Source: Gnetum montanum
Taxonomy: Eukaryota > Streptophyta > Gnetopsida > Gnetales > Gnetaceae
DNA: 49,663 nt
Direction of reading: 5' to 3'
Assembly (NCBI GenBank): GCA_015680685.1
Contig: MNCI01006934.1
Coordinates: forward strand, 217,800 to 267,462
The notes below the pieces were generated by a model. That model ran no database searches and had not been told where the DNA came from. It saw nothing but the letters and a program-made list of their open reading frames with translations. The position numbers and the translations under genes are program-made. Below are positions 41,301 through 49,663 of the stretch, in pieces. Every line of letters begins with the position of its first letter. The first letter of the stretch is position 1.

Positions 41301-43118
41301 ATAGGGGACTTGGGCTTGGTTTGCAAGGCCTGCTTGGGGGTAGGGGCCCCAGTGTTTGGTTGTTTCTTGCTATTTTTGGCCTTTACTTCAGCCATGGGGG
41401 TTGCGAGGCACTCGTTTGTCCTCTTGTGTTGCCATTTGGTGGGCCTACCTGAGTTGCTAGTGGGGTCGACCCTCGAGGGAGGACATATTGAGACATTGCC
41501 CACTATTGGGCTTCAGGTAGGTGAGGGGCCATCACGTTGTGGGACCCTTATGATGAAGGGTAGTTTAGGAGTTGTTGTAGGGGTTGTTGTGTGACTAACT
41601 TGTTGTGGCACCTTGATGATGAAAGGTTGCTTAGAGGTTGTTGTTGCTGCGCCGTGTCAGTTTAATGTCTTAGTGGACGATTGGTTTGAAACTTTGACCA
41701 TAAAGGGTGTTGTGGGTGCCTGAGGTGGCATTTTGATAAAAAATGAAGGCCTCTCACTTTTGGAGGGTAAGGGGACCTTTTCCTTGTTAGGAGGAACATA
41801 GATCACAAAAGGTTGTTGCACAGGTTTGGGCTTGCCACCTATGCTAATGGAATTTATGACATAGGAGGCATCGTTTGTGTTGGATTGACTTGTCGTGTTG
41901 ATGACCAATTGGCCTCATTCTATCATTCTCTACAAGACATCCTGCAAAGCATAATAGTTTTCTGTACTGTGACCAGCTAATTGGTGGTAATGATAATATT
42001 GGTCCAATGTAAAATGTTGTGGGACCGGGGACTCGTTTGTTATCGCTAATGTGGGGTTCCTCAGTAGTTCACAATACCTATCATGTTTTTGGTGGGTAAT
42101 CACAGATATGTGTTTGTGTTGGATTTGCCTAGCTTTCAAGAGTTACTCTAGTAATTCAGAGGGTTGCATCGGTAGTGGTGTATATTTTGAGCGGTCCTTG
42201 CGCTGAAAGTTGGACCTTGGGGTGGCCCTTACCGATATAGGTGAGTTGGCACCAAAGTGGGTAGTTTTGTCAGCTGGGGCTTTGGGCTACTTAGCTCTTG
42301 GGCCCTAGTTGGTTGCTTTTGTGCTTGCAGCCACTATTGCCACTATTGTATTTTTCTTACGAGCATGTTGGTTTCTGTAGGCCACATAAGTTGGGTCATT
42401 GCTAGCTTGCACTGCTTCCTCTATGCTTTTTGCTTGGGCAAAGGCTTGGCTAAGAGACTTTGGGGCTAGATAATATAGTTTTGACTTATTAAAGTCATTT
42501 ACTACACCTATGAAGATGGCTAGTAGGTGTGTCTCCACTAGGGGTTCATGCATTTCACTCAATGCAGCATTCCAATGTTGGAGGAATTTTGGCATGGCCT
42601 CTAAAGGCCCCTACTTAACCTACATGAGTTGGTCGAGGGTTGCTTCAGGCTTTAGGTTGTACCTGAAGCATGTCACAAACTAGCTTAAGAGATCCTCCAA
42701 AGAGGATATTGAGGCCTTGGGTAGCATGCGATACTAGTCTAAGGCCTTGCCAATGAGTGACATGGGGAACATGCGCATGCTGGCATGTGGCCAAGCTTGA
42801 AGGAGTAGGCACTCAGATCAAAATTTGACCAAGTGTGCATTGGGGTCTCCTTCACCATTGTACTTGGTGAATTGTGGTAGCTGGACCCCAGTTGGGAGAG
42901 TTAGAGGTGGTACCTGTAGGACTTATGGGATCATCTCGGTAGAAGTCCACCACATTGATGGTGTTAGAGGAGGTAGCCTTGAGTCAATTTATCTCCTCTG
43001 TCAAGATTTGGATTAGCTGGAATGCCTGATCCAAGCTTGGGGATGTGCCAGCTAGTTGCATTGGATGGGCTTGTGTTGGTTGCATAGCATAGGGTCAAAT
43101 TGTTGGTTGTGAAGTTTG

Positions 43119-43268
43119 CTAGTTTAATGTCGTGGCAGACAACTATTGCTAGTTTAACATCGTAGCATATGGTTGTTGCCAATTTAATGTCATAGCAGAT
43201 GGTTGTTACCAATTTAACATCATAGCATATGGTTGTTGCCAGTTTAACATTGTAGCGGATGGTTGTTG
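43119..43268. repeat. 30-bp minisatellite inside gag, 5 units, codes for a 10-residue repeat
   Basis: CTAGTTTAA/CAATTTAA words start at 43119, 43149, 43179, 43209 and 43239, exactly 30 bp apart. On the minus strand each unit gives ten residues of the type ICYDIKLATT. The unit is the same as in the non-coding array at 39681-39960. Confidence 0.92.
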
Positions 43269-43921
43269 ATGCGTTGGCTAGCGATTAGTGCAGTGATCGA
43301 AGTAGGCCTCACATGAGTAGGTTGGATAGACACCGCAGACACTAATGAGACAGGTGGAACATAGGATGCCTGAGTTTTTTGGGGCTGGGAGGTGGCTCCT
43401 ACATGAGCATAGTGTTGGGAAAATGCATTAGTTGCTTGTGAGGAAGGTTGAATTGGCATGGTCACCATCTCGGAGAGGATGGGTGGACCAAACTAAGGAG
43501 GGGCTATACTAGGGAGTGGTCATTGGAAGACGGTGTGGAGGGGGCTCTCATGCTCGTAGTGGGCCTCAAACTCATCTTCCTCCTTCTATGAGGCTTCCTC
43601 ATAAGTTGTCCTTGCATCATGCTTGTTTCCATGGATGAGTTGGGACAACAACTAGTGGTAGGACTCCATGAGTGGGATTATGTCAAACAAGGAGGGGTTG
43701 TATTCCTATCCGTTCTAGTGGACTCACTCGTAGTCCTATTTTACCTCCAAGTCAAGGTAATATACTAGTAGTCCTGCTTGGATTTTGGCACAAATGAAAT
43801 TGTATTGTTCATGGCATAGTGTGGCATGCTTTGGCTGGATTATAGTATCAACTGTGTTAGACACCAATGTGAAAGGTTGATCTGGATTCATATTCACAGA
43901 TTGGGTTGTGAGAGTTGCTAT

Positions 43922-44117
43922 TTGTAGAAAATGGCTAAATTTGAAAATTGCAAAAAAATGACTAACTCTACCAGTAGTAGAAAACTAGCTAAGTATAAAA
44001 ATGTAGAAAAAATGGCTAAGTGTATGGAAATGTAGAAAAAATGCTAAGTATGAAAATGTAGAAAAAATGCTAAGTGTAAAAATGTTGAAAAAAATGCTAA
44101 GTATGAAAATTGCTAGA
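43922..44117. repeat. 26-bp minisatellite near the start of element C gag
   Basis: The unit GCTAAGTATGAAAATGTAGA plus AAAAAT is repeated about five to seven times with small length variation. Because 26 is not a multiple of three, each added unit shifts the frame. The minus-strand translation becomes a Phe/Ser/Leu-rich repeat. Confidence 0.85.
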
Positions 44118-44244
44118 ATGGCCAGCTTTGGCACTACACTCGCTATGCTGGAGCTTGCTACACTTTGAGAACTTCTTATGCTCTCTAGAACATCCATGGT
44201 TTTGGCCAAGTGCTCATAAAAAATGCAGACATAAATGGTTCAAG

Positions 44245-44261
44245 CCCTCCTTCTAGTGCCA
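44245..44261 (-). other. Primer binding site of element C
   Basis: On the minus strand TGGCACTAGAAGGAGGG, five bases inside the LTR edge. The left-edge element (260-276) has the same type. Confidence 0.75.
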
Positions 44262-44266
44262 AAAAC

Positions 44267-44440
44267 TATAGCACCCGAAAACATTGGTGCCTAGAACACC
44301 AAGAGGCTATCATGTGCACAGCCTAACCCTGAATCCGTGTGAGAGCTATGCTGGAGAAAATGGAAATGGGGTGCCCTGAATAGTCTGGTCGATCAGATAG
44401 GAACTTACGCGGTGTACGATAACCATATGCAAACAGTAAT
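44267..44440 (-). repeat. 5' LTR of element C, truncated to about 174 bp
   Basis: Colinear with 37223-37390, with shared blocks GTGCACAGCCT, GATCAGATAGG and GTACGATAACCATATGCAAA. It ends at AACAGTAATTTAGA, where the sequence switches to the end of B's LTR. About 410 bp of the outer part is missing. Confidence 0.82.
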
Positions 44441-44538
44441 TTAGATGTAGAACTAGTCCCATCCATGGAATTTGACAAGATCATGCATGAATGCTTGTGA
44501 TTCATATGGTTGGACGCATGGGTCCTCGTAGCTCATCA
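44441..44538 (+). repeat. 3' LTR remnant of element B
   Basis: TAGATGTAGAACTAGTCCCA through GGTTGGACGCATGGGTCCTC to GCTCATCA matches the last 98 bp of the B and A LTRs in plus orientation. TATAT follows directly and matches the duplication left of B's 5' LTR. Confidence 0.87.
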
Positions 44539-44543
44539 TATAT
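44539..44543 (+). repeat. Right target-site duplication of element B (TATAT)
   Basis: Directly follows the LTR end CTCATCA and is identical to 25142-25146. Confidence 0.75.
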
Positions 44544-45974
44544 GAATCATTCATTTATATAAAAAAATACATTTTGTAGCATGAACTAATGAAGAATTTT
44601 GCATAATTCTTATAGTATGCAATAAGGGTAACTTGTATAAACTATCCTTCTGGAGAGAAGTTGTTATATGGAGCAAAGTTTATTAAAGTCATAGGTCTAT
44701 GAAAAGATGGCATAATATATAAAAGTGCTTATTAAAGAAAGAAGATTGAACACTCCCTAACTTATTTTAGACTAACTAGTGAGATGCTAGATAATGGTAA
44801 GAAGGGTATACAATATGCAACATATTAAATATTGCATTAAATCATTTCATAAAAATTAATAAAAATAATATAAATTAGCATTCCAATATATTATAATTTT
44901 TAAAATTGTAACCATAGAGTTAATTATGAAATTGATATTTGTCAAACCCTTATAAAATCATCTAAAATTTCAAAACAAAAAATAAGCAATGTAAAAGACG
45001 TTTACAAAATAAAGTTATAGTAAGATGCTTTCAAGTTATCAAAAATACTAATGATTCTAATGGTATAATTTTACAAAGTTGTATCTCCCAAAATAATGAG
45101 GCTCTACTGCTAAAAATTTAATGAAATGTTCTTATAAATGTTATCTTTATAAAGAAAAAAAACCATATAAAAATGTTAAGGAATGAAGAAGATATGTTTG
45201 ATGTATTGTCTATTATTCATTTTGGAATAGTTTCAAGCAGCAGAAAATCACCCATTTTGCAAAGATTATATCTTTCAAATGGTATCTGATCTTTATGTAA
45301 AATTTGAATTAGATATAGCCAAGTATCTTAGCTTTTAAACCAAACTATTATATCTTTGAAATGTTTAGAAATCAATAATATATGTTTAAAATAGTGGACA
45401 CTATTCTTCCTAAAATATGAAGAAAAATAAATAATATTTAATGTGATGTTGATTAGTGATGAAAAGGTAGTGAATGTAAAAATTGGTGCTTTAATGATGC
45501 TATTTGGTGCTTCAAATGTCTATTTTTGTACTTCAATGATGCTAAAATGATAGAAGAAAAAATAACACTTCAATTATGATAATGAAAAATTCATGTTACC
45601 TAAGTGATTCAAGCCCTTATATTCATAAACATAACATGGGGCCATAGTAAAACCATTGAAGCCTTTATTTTTAGGCCTAAAATTCATAATGAAATATTTT
45701 TATAATGTATTTTGGTCCATATTTATATATATTAACCTCTAAAATACTTTTAATTTTTTATTTTTATAAACTATGACTTTTGGCCTTATAGCTTATGAGT
45801 TTCATATTTCTACTTAATTTTTCATTAACATTTTACAAGGCTTTATCCTATAACACATCTTTTCTTAATGTATGCATGACCATCTATAATCTTCAACCTT
45901 GGTATTTAGTACATGCTTAATCTTTGAAATGCATATTCACAACATGGATACTTAATGATAATATGAATGACAAT
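44544..45974. other. AT-rich sequence, no gene recognised
   Basis: No ORF, LTR edge or retrotransposon domain could be supported. Some words recur (GGTGCTT, CTTCAATGATGCTA at 45490-45545), suggesting old low-order repetition. Confidence 0.4.
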
Positions 45975-46150
45975 GAGGTGTTAGCTTAGCAATAAGAGTC
46001 TTACTTTTATAACCTTAAGTTACAAGTTCAATCCCATTGGGAAACATTGANATTTTATAACCTTAAGTTACAAGTTCAATCCCATTGGGAAACATTGAGT
46101 TATAAATTTTAAAAAAATTTGTAAAAGGAATTTTAAAATTAGTCCAATTG
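45975..46150 (+). mobile_element. Candidate tRNA-derived SINE, plus strand
   Basis: GAGGTGTTAGCTTAGCAATAAG resembles a tRNA-type A box (TRGCNNARNGG class). AAGTTCAATCCC (46024-46035) resembles a B box (GGTTCGANTCC). The two lie about 44 bp apart. A second copy with the same layout is on the minus strand at 48841-48905. The tail is AT-rich and its end is unclear. The copy is disturbed by the assembly join at 46051, which duplicates its 3' half. It is not a functional tRNA gene: the cloverleaf pairing is poor. Confidence 0.55.
46005..46098. other. Assembly join: single N flanked by a 46-bp perfect direct repeat
   Basis: 46005-46050 and 46053-46098 are identical (TTTTATAACC ... AACATTGA), separated by the N at 46051 and one A. 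This pattern is expected when two overlapping contig ends are placed end to end without merging. Confidence 0.9.
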
Positions 46151-46248
46151 ATGTAAGGGGTATAACTAAAAGATTTTAGTTTTTAATAGCATAGTAAACA
46201 ATTTACATGTCACAAATGGGAAAGAAAAATCATTATCAAAATATAAAT

Positions 46249-46545
46249 TGACCTTTTAAAGAAAAAAAGTACAAATCATATCCCCTAGTTAATAGGCAAA
46301 AATATGATAAAAGTAGAAAATAACAAGTGATAGTAGTCATATGGAAAAAGAAGTTAAGCAAAGTCCTAGTTCGCATAAAGAATAAATTCACATAATATAA
46401 TGACCTCTTAGAGGAAAAAATACAAAGCATATACAGAAGAATAATGATAAAAATAAAGAAAAACAAATGATAGTAGCCTTATGAAAAAGAAATTTAAGTA
46501 AAATCTTAGTTCCAACAAATAATAAATTCATAAGATAAACATTAA
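46249..46545. repeat. Tandem duplication of about 140-150 bp
   Basis: TGACCTTTTAAAGAAAAAAAG (46249) and TGACCTCTTAGAGGAAAAAA (46401) begin two diverged copies. GATAAAAGTAGAAAATAACA (46306) pairs with GATAAAAATAAAGAAAAACA (46446), and GTGATAGTAGTCATATGG with ATGATAGTAGCCTTATG. No coding content. Confidence 0.75.
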
Positions 46546-47350
46546 TTAAGTGGACAATAATAAAGTGCCCATTAACTTTATAATCAAATCAATCAACATC
46601 CCATAAACTAAATGCAAGTACGTACACTATAAATAAAATTGAAAAAAGGCAAGATACCATGAGGTATCATAGGATAAAAATCAACAAAGAAATACATATA
46701 TAATCTAAGTCTAGTCTTTTGATAACTAATTCCTAAGATGAACATTCTTAGGTATACCCATTTGACCAGCCACATTTGTATGACCTATAAATATATATAA
46801 CAATGTTAAGATAAGGTTTAAGTAGGAAAAACCTCATGCATTTTATAGAAAAAGGTACATATACTTGGGTAAACTACTATTAAGTAGGTTCAACTTGTAA
46901 CATACTCATGTTAGTCATACAATTAATCCAAACATGCATAATCATTATTATTTAACAATTAACATATTATATGTAAATGGAAGGCTTACATTTTTCTTGT
47001 GTGTGCAAATTATTATTTATCAAATGTATACTTGAGGTCCTTATGTTTATAGTTTTCACCTTAATTTTCATTCTACCTATAGATCTTTTCATCATGATCA
47101 ATTATATCTTAGTCCTAGGAATTAAGTAATTCATGTATCCATCCTTAAGCTTCTAAACCAAAGATTTAAAGGACTAACAGGTCCTAGCCTTCATCTTTTT
47201 CACTTCTCAAATTGTGACTTGAAAAGGGAACTAGTGTACAACTACTCAAAGAGAGAATCAAATTGGTACCAAGAATGCCTGGTCAATTAGCCACATCTCT
47301 CCCTTGATGATAGCTCCCAATCATCTAAATCAATTAATCTATCAAAGATA
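46546..47350. other. AT-rich sequence, nothing recognised
   Basis: No gene, LTR or repeat structure supported on either strand. Confidence 0.4.
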
Positions 47351-47640
47351 CCAAATGCATAGAACTTTAATATACAAAAAATATAAATTTTTATGCATAT
47401 GAATGGGAGAGGATAGTTCTATAGCATTTTGTAACAATAGGAAAACTTTAAAAACTTATAACTCATAACTTGAAAATCTAATCAATAAATCATCGATGAA
47501 AGGCATAAAACTTTAATACATGAAAAAATAGAAAATTTTATGCGTCTAAATGGTAGAGGATAGTTCTATAGCATATTGTAAAAATAGGACAACTTTAAAT
47601 ACTTATAACTCATACCTAGAAAATTTAATCAACAAATCAC
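47351..47640. repeat. Tandem duplication of about 150 bp
   Basis: GGATAGTTCTATAGCAT occurs at 47411 and 47558. It is followed in both copies by (T/A)TTGTAA(C/A)AATAGGA, CTTATAACTCATA and AAT(C/T)TAATCAA(T/C)AAATCA. The start of a third, more diverged unit may lie at 47640-47670. Confidence 0.8.
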
Positions 47641-47673
47641 CTATGCAAGGAGGTAGAAATCTTTGAAGCTTTT

Positions 47674-47777
47674 TAGCAATATATAGAACATCATATTTCC
47701 CATGTAGAAATGTGTTGTGACCATNCTAGCAATATATAGAACATCATATTTCCCATGTAGAAATGTGTTGTGACCAT
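47674..47777. other. Assembly join: single N flanked by a 51-bp perfect direct repeat
   Basis: 47674-47724 and 47727-47777 are identical (TAGCAATATATAG ... TTGTGACCAT) around the N at 47725. Same signature as the join at 46051. Confidence 0.9.
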
Positions 47778-48840
47778 CATTATTACTTGTAACATAAGTC
47801 ACTACCCATGTTATTTATTACAATTCAAAGTTACAACAAATTTCTATCACATTTTTAAAAATTGAAAAAAAAATGCATTGATGTTTTACAAATAAATAAA
47901 GATCTAACTCTTCTTAAAGACAAATGACTAAAGAAAACTCATGTAGCTAATCCTATTTTGTTAGAACAAGGCTAGGATGACGACGACGATGATGTCAACA
48001 CACTTACATATATAACACATGACTCATCCTCTATAAATACCCAACATGTAATTGAAAAAGTTAGTTTTAGATTATAGTCTTATTTTGTGCTTTGTAGTTA
48101 GTTAGCAAGTGCCTATAAAGTGTGTTTGTAAAGTAAGTAATATCATATTATTTAGGTGATTATGCCTAGATGTGATCATTTGCATCAATAACATCAAGAA
48201 CATTTACCTACACATTGCAGTAATTTGGCTCTTATACTTTTGCATTTACATTTAAGTATTTTCACAAGTGTTACCCTTTCATTGCCAAAAAGGAGTATTA
48301 ATGCTGTGAAGATGCAACACATAGTTTTTATTGTATGTCAAATTTATTTAGAAATTTTGAAAAATTTGTTATCCTCACTAATCTTCACTACTCTTGTTTC
48401 TTGTTTTGAGTGCTTGTAGTCAACAACCATTGTCACAAGAGTTATTTCACATGAGCTAAATTTTTTATTTTTAAAAGCTAAATTTTAACTTCACTATCTT
48501 ATGGTACTCCTTCAAAATTAGAAAATATAATGTATAGGAAATTTTTAAAAAATTTTCTTTTAGATTATGGTCACAAATACTTTCTAATAAATTAAACATA
48601 TATTATGCATTTGCTAGTTTTTGTTGTGATAACTATAATTAAATATTTCTTTCCATTTTGCTTTGATAATGTAATGTTTCTCTTCATGTTTTTACTTCTT
48701 AACTTCTCTTAAAAGATTTTTCAAAATGTTAAAAGAAGTTGTACATTAAAATTTTTTTCTTATAGATCCCTTAGATCTATTGAATTAATTTTAAAAATCC
48801 TTTATATTGAAGTTTTTCTTTCATTTACTTAATGTTGACT
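47778..48840. other. AT-rich sequence with one TATA-like context, no gene recognised
   Basis: TCATCCTCTATAAATACCCA at about 48026-48045 is a good plant TATA context, followed by transcribed-leader-like sequence. TGTTAGAACAAGGCTAGG at 47959 could be an LTR start. No PBS, partner LTR or gene was found, so this stays a suggestion. A 64-codon plus-strand frame (48225-48419) shows no domain. Confidence 0.3.
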
Positions 48841-48905
48841 AGTGGGATTGAACCTATAACCTAAGATTGCTAAGGTAGGACTCATAACACTAAGTTAAGA
48901 CCTCA
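48841..48905 (-). mobile_element. Candidate tRNA-derived SINE head, minus strand
   Basis: On the minus strand GAGGTCTTAACTTAGTGTTA (A-box-like) is followed about 45 bp later by AGGTTCAATCCCACT (B-box-like). The layout and several words match the plus-strand copy at 45975-46150, including ATGAGTC/AAGAGTC and GGTTATAGGTTCAATCCCA/AGTTACAAGTTCAATCCCA. It is the better preserved of the two. Confidence 0.55.
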
Positions 48906-49663
48906 TTATTCATACTGCTAGTACTAGGTACTAGTGTGGAGTTTGGAATGAGGAAGAAGAACACATACAATCTAATTTCTTTGGAAATATTTAGAAATAT
49001 TTTTGTATAATGCATTTGGAAAAACATATAGGTGAACACTTAGTATGATAATTTAATTAATGAATTATAGATAAATATGATGGCATTCCTTTAATACTAT
49101 ATTTAATAAACGTTAATGATAAAGAGATTAAGTTTTGCTAAAACAATTCTTACTCAAGATAAAAGAATCTTATGATCTTGAAACAATGCTTTTAAAAGGT
49201 ATGTTCTTGGATGTTAACTTTTTTGTAAAAAAGGAGATTGACCTCTTGCAAAAATATACTAAACAATGAGGATGAAGCTTTATGATTATCCTTATAACTT
49301 ACAAATAAAACTATAAATGGAAAATTTTTACGTTAGTCATTGTTTTTGGGTGTACAATTCCTTAACTATTAAAATAGTGTTATGAGATAACACATTATAA
49401 TGTTTAAATATTTTCTATTAAAGATTTTCTTTGTCGTAAATATTGTTGTTTAAATTAAGGGTAGATATTGCTATTCAAAAAGTTTGTAAATGTAAATAAC
49501 TCCTACAAGCATTATTGCTAGCTACTAACACTAAAAATAAGAGTAGTGAGGATAGCAAATTTTTTGAAATTCGTAAATAGAACTAACATACACTAAAAAT
49601 AGTGCACTGTAGCTTCAAAGCATCAATACCCCTTTTTATGAGTGAAAGGGTAACACATATTTT
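48906..49663. other. AT-rich sequence, nothing recognised
   Basis: No gene, LTR edge, tRNA or tandem repeat supported up to the window end. Confidence 0.4.

Larger units (their letters stand above)
41301..44209 (-). pseudogene. Element C gag
   Basis: The likely start is MAKTMDVLESIRSSQSVASS at 44209, about 36 nt after the PBS. Downstream the frame is disturbed by a 26-bp repeat array (43922-44117). A Pro/Ser/Thr/Gln-rich segment (43244-43468) and an array of 10-residue repeats (ICYDIKLATT type, 43119-43268) follow. The gag core is at about 42720-42305: SISSLEDLL, FVTCFRYNLKPEATLDQLM, MPKFLQHWNAALSEMHEPLV, LLAIFIGVVND and LAPKSLSQAFAQAKSIEEAV. A His-rich knuckle-like motif HYHQLAGHSTENYYALQDVL lies near 41935-41990; Tat elements usually have C/H residues here. 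The segment 41297-41908 is Pro/Lys-rich linker. Stops and frameshifts are frequent. Confidence 0.8.
37223..44440 (-). mobile_element. Element C: Tat-type Ty3/gypsy derivative with gag and protease only
   Basis: On the minus strand the order is a truncated 5' LTR (44267-44440), PBS (44245-44261), gag from 44209, protease near 40.6-40.9 kb, a long non-coding and minisatellite region, a polypurine tract (37811-37829) and a 3' LTR (37223-37809). The protease and the pre-protease region match Tat/Ogre-type elements. Reverse transcriptase, RNase H and integrase are absent: the frame fades near 40.3 kb and tandem repeats follow. C is therefore non-autonomous. It was inserted into element B in opposite orientation. 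It is higher in G+C than A, B and D. Confidence 0.85.
25147..44538 (+). mobile_element. Element B: gag-only LTR element, split by insertions A and C
   Basis: The 5' LTR starts at 25147 (TGATGAGTC) and the last 98 bp of the 3' LTR end at 44538 (GCTCATCA). The 5 bp outside each end are identical: TATAT at 25142-25146 and TATAT at 44539-44543. Between them lie B's PBS, gag (26120-28599) and 3' tail (28600-30398). Element A (30404-36738), another B piece (36744-37222) and minus-strand element C (37223-44440) follow. Without A and C, B has roughly 5.8 kb left; most of its 3' LTR is missing. It has no protease or polymerase. B is the oldest layer of this nest. Confidence 0.85.

Noticed and set aside
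45975-46045. Functional tRNA gene
   Set aside because: A- and B-box-like words are present, but stems do not pair well and the same head recurs nearby with an AT-rich tail, which fits a SINE better.
46005-46098. Target-site duplication or true tandem repeat around 46051
   Set aside because: The perfect 46-bp identity abutting an N, repeated in kind at 47725, points to an assembly join.

Overview
The window looks like intergenic DNA from a seed plant with a large, repeat-rich nuclear genome. It is AT-rich, and almost everything I can recognise is a decayed Ty3/gypsy LTR retrotransposon. A conifer or another gymnosperm would fit, but the sequence does not prove it. I see no intact cellular gene, no rRNA, no functional tRNA gene and no CRISPR array. 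Stop codons in the old reading frames are mostly former Gln or Trp codons, and CG sites are depleted. Both point to long-term decay of methylated DNA.

Left part (1-9306). A minus-strand element enters from the left edge: a gag-like start (1-158), a primer binding site (PBS, 260-276) and a long LTR from 284 to roughly 1.75 kb with a TATA box on the minus strand. A GC-richer patch of unknown origin lies at 2.05-3.06 kb. A plus-strand integrase C-terminal relict (about 4042-4272) is followed by a possible 3' LTR from about 4596. Two long decayed reading frames of unknown family lie on the minus strand at 6.2-7.2 kb and 7.9-8.9 kb.

Element D (9307-18356, minus strand) is an Athila-like Ty3/gypsy element. 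It has gag, protease, reverse transcriptase, RNase H and integrase in order, a complete 3' LTR (9307-10051) and only about 34 bp of its 5' LTR (18323-18356). All enzymes carry stops, and several catalytic Asp codons have become Asn.

Three plus-strand elements of the same LTR/PBS family encode only gag and carry a 2-kb 3' non-coding tail. They are a truncated copy '1' (20464-24338), element B (25147-44538) and element A (30404-36738). A is complete, with 826- and 851-bp LTRs and a perfect 5-bp target duplication ATCAT, and it sits inside B. B starts at 25147 and ends at 44538, and is flanked by the duplication TATAT. B also contains element C (37223-44440, minus strand), a Tat-type element with gag and protease but no polymerase and several minisatellites. 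A deletion fused C's outer LTR to the last 98 bp of B's 3' LTR at a short shared motif. D is therefore the likely autonomous relative of the gag-only family.

Right part (44544-49663) is AT-rich. It holds two candidate tRNA-derived SINE heads in opposite orientation, two pairs of roughly 150-bp tandem duplications, and two single-N assembly joins flanked by perfect 46- and 51-bp direct repeats. The repeats at the joins are probably unmerged contig ends rather than biology.
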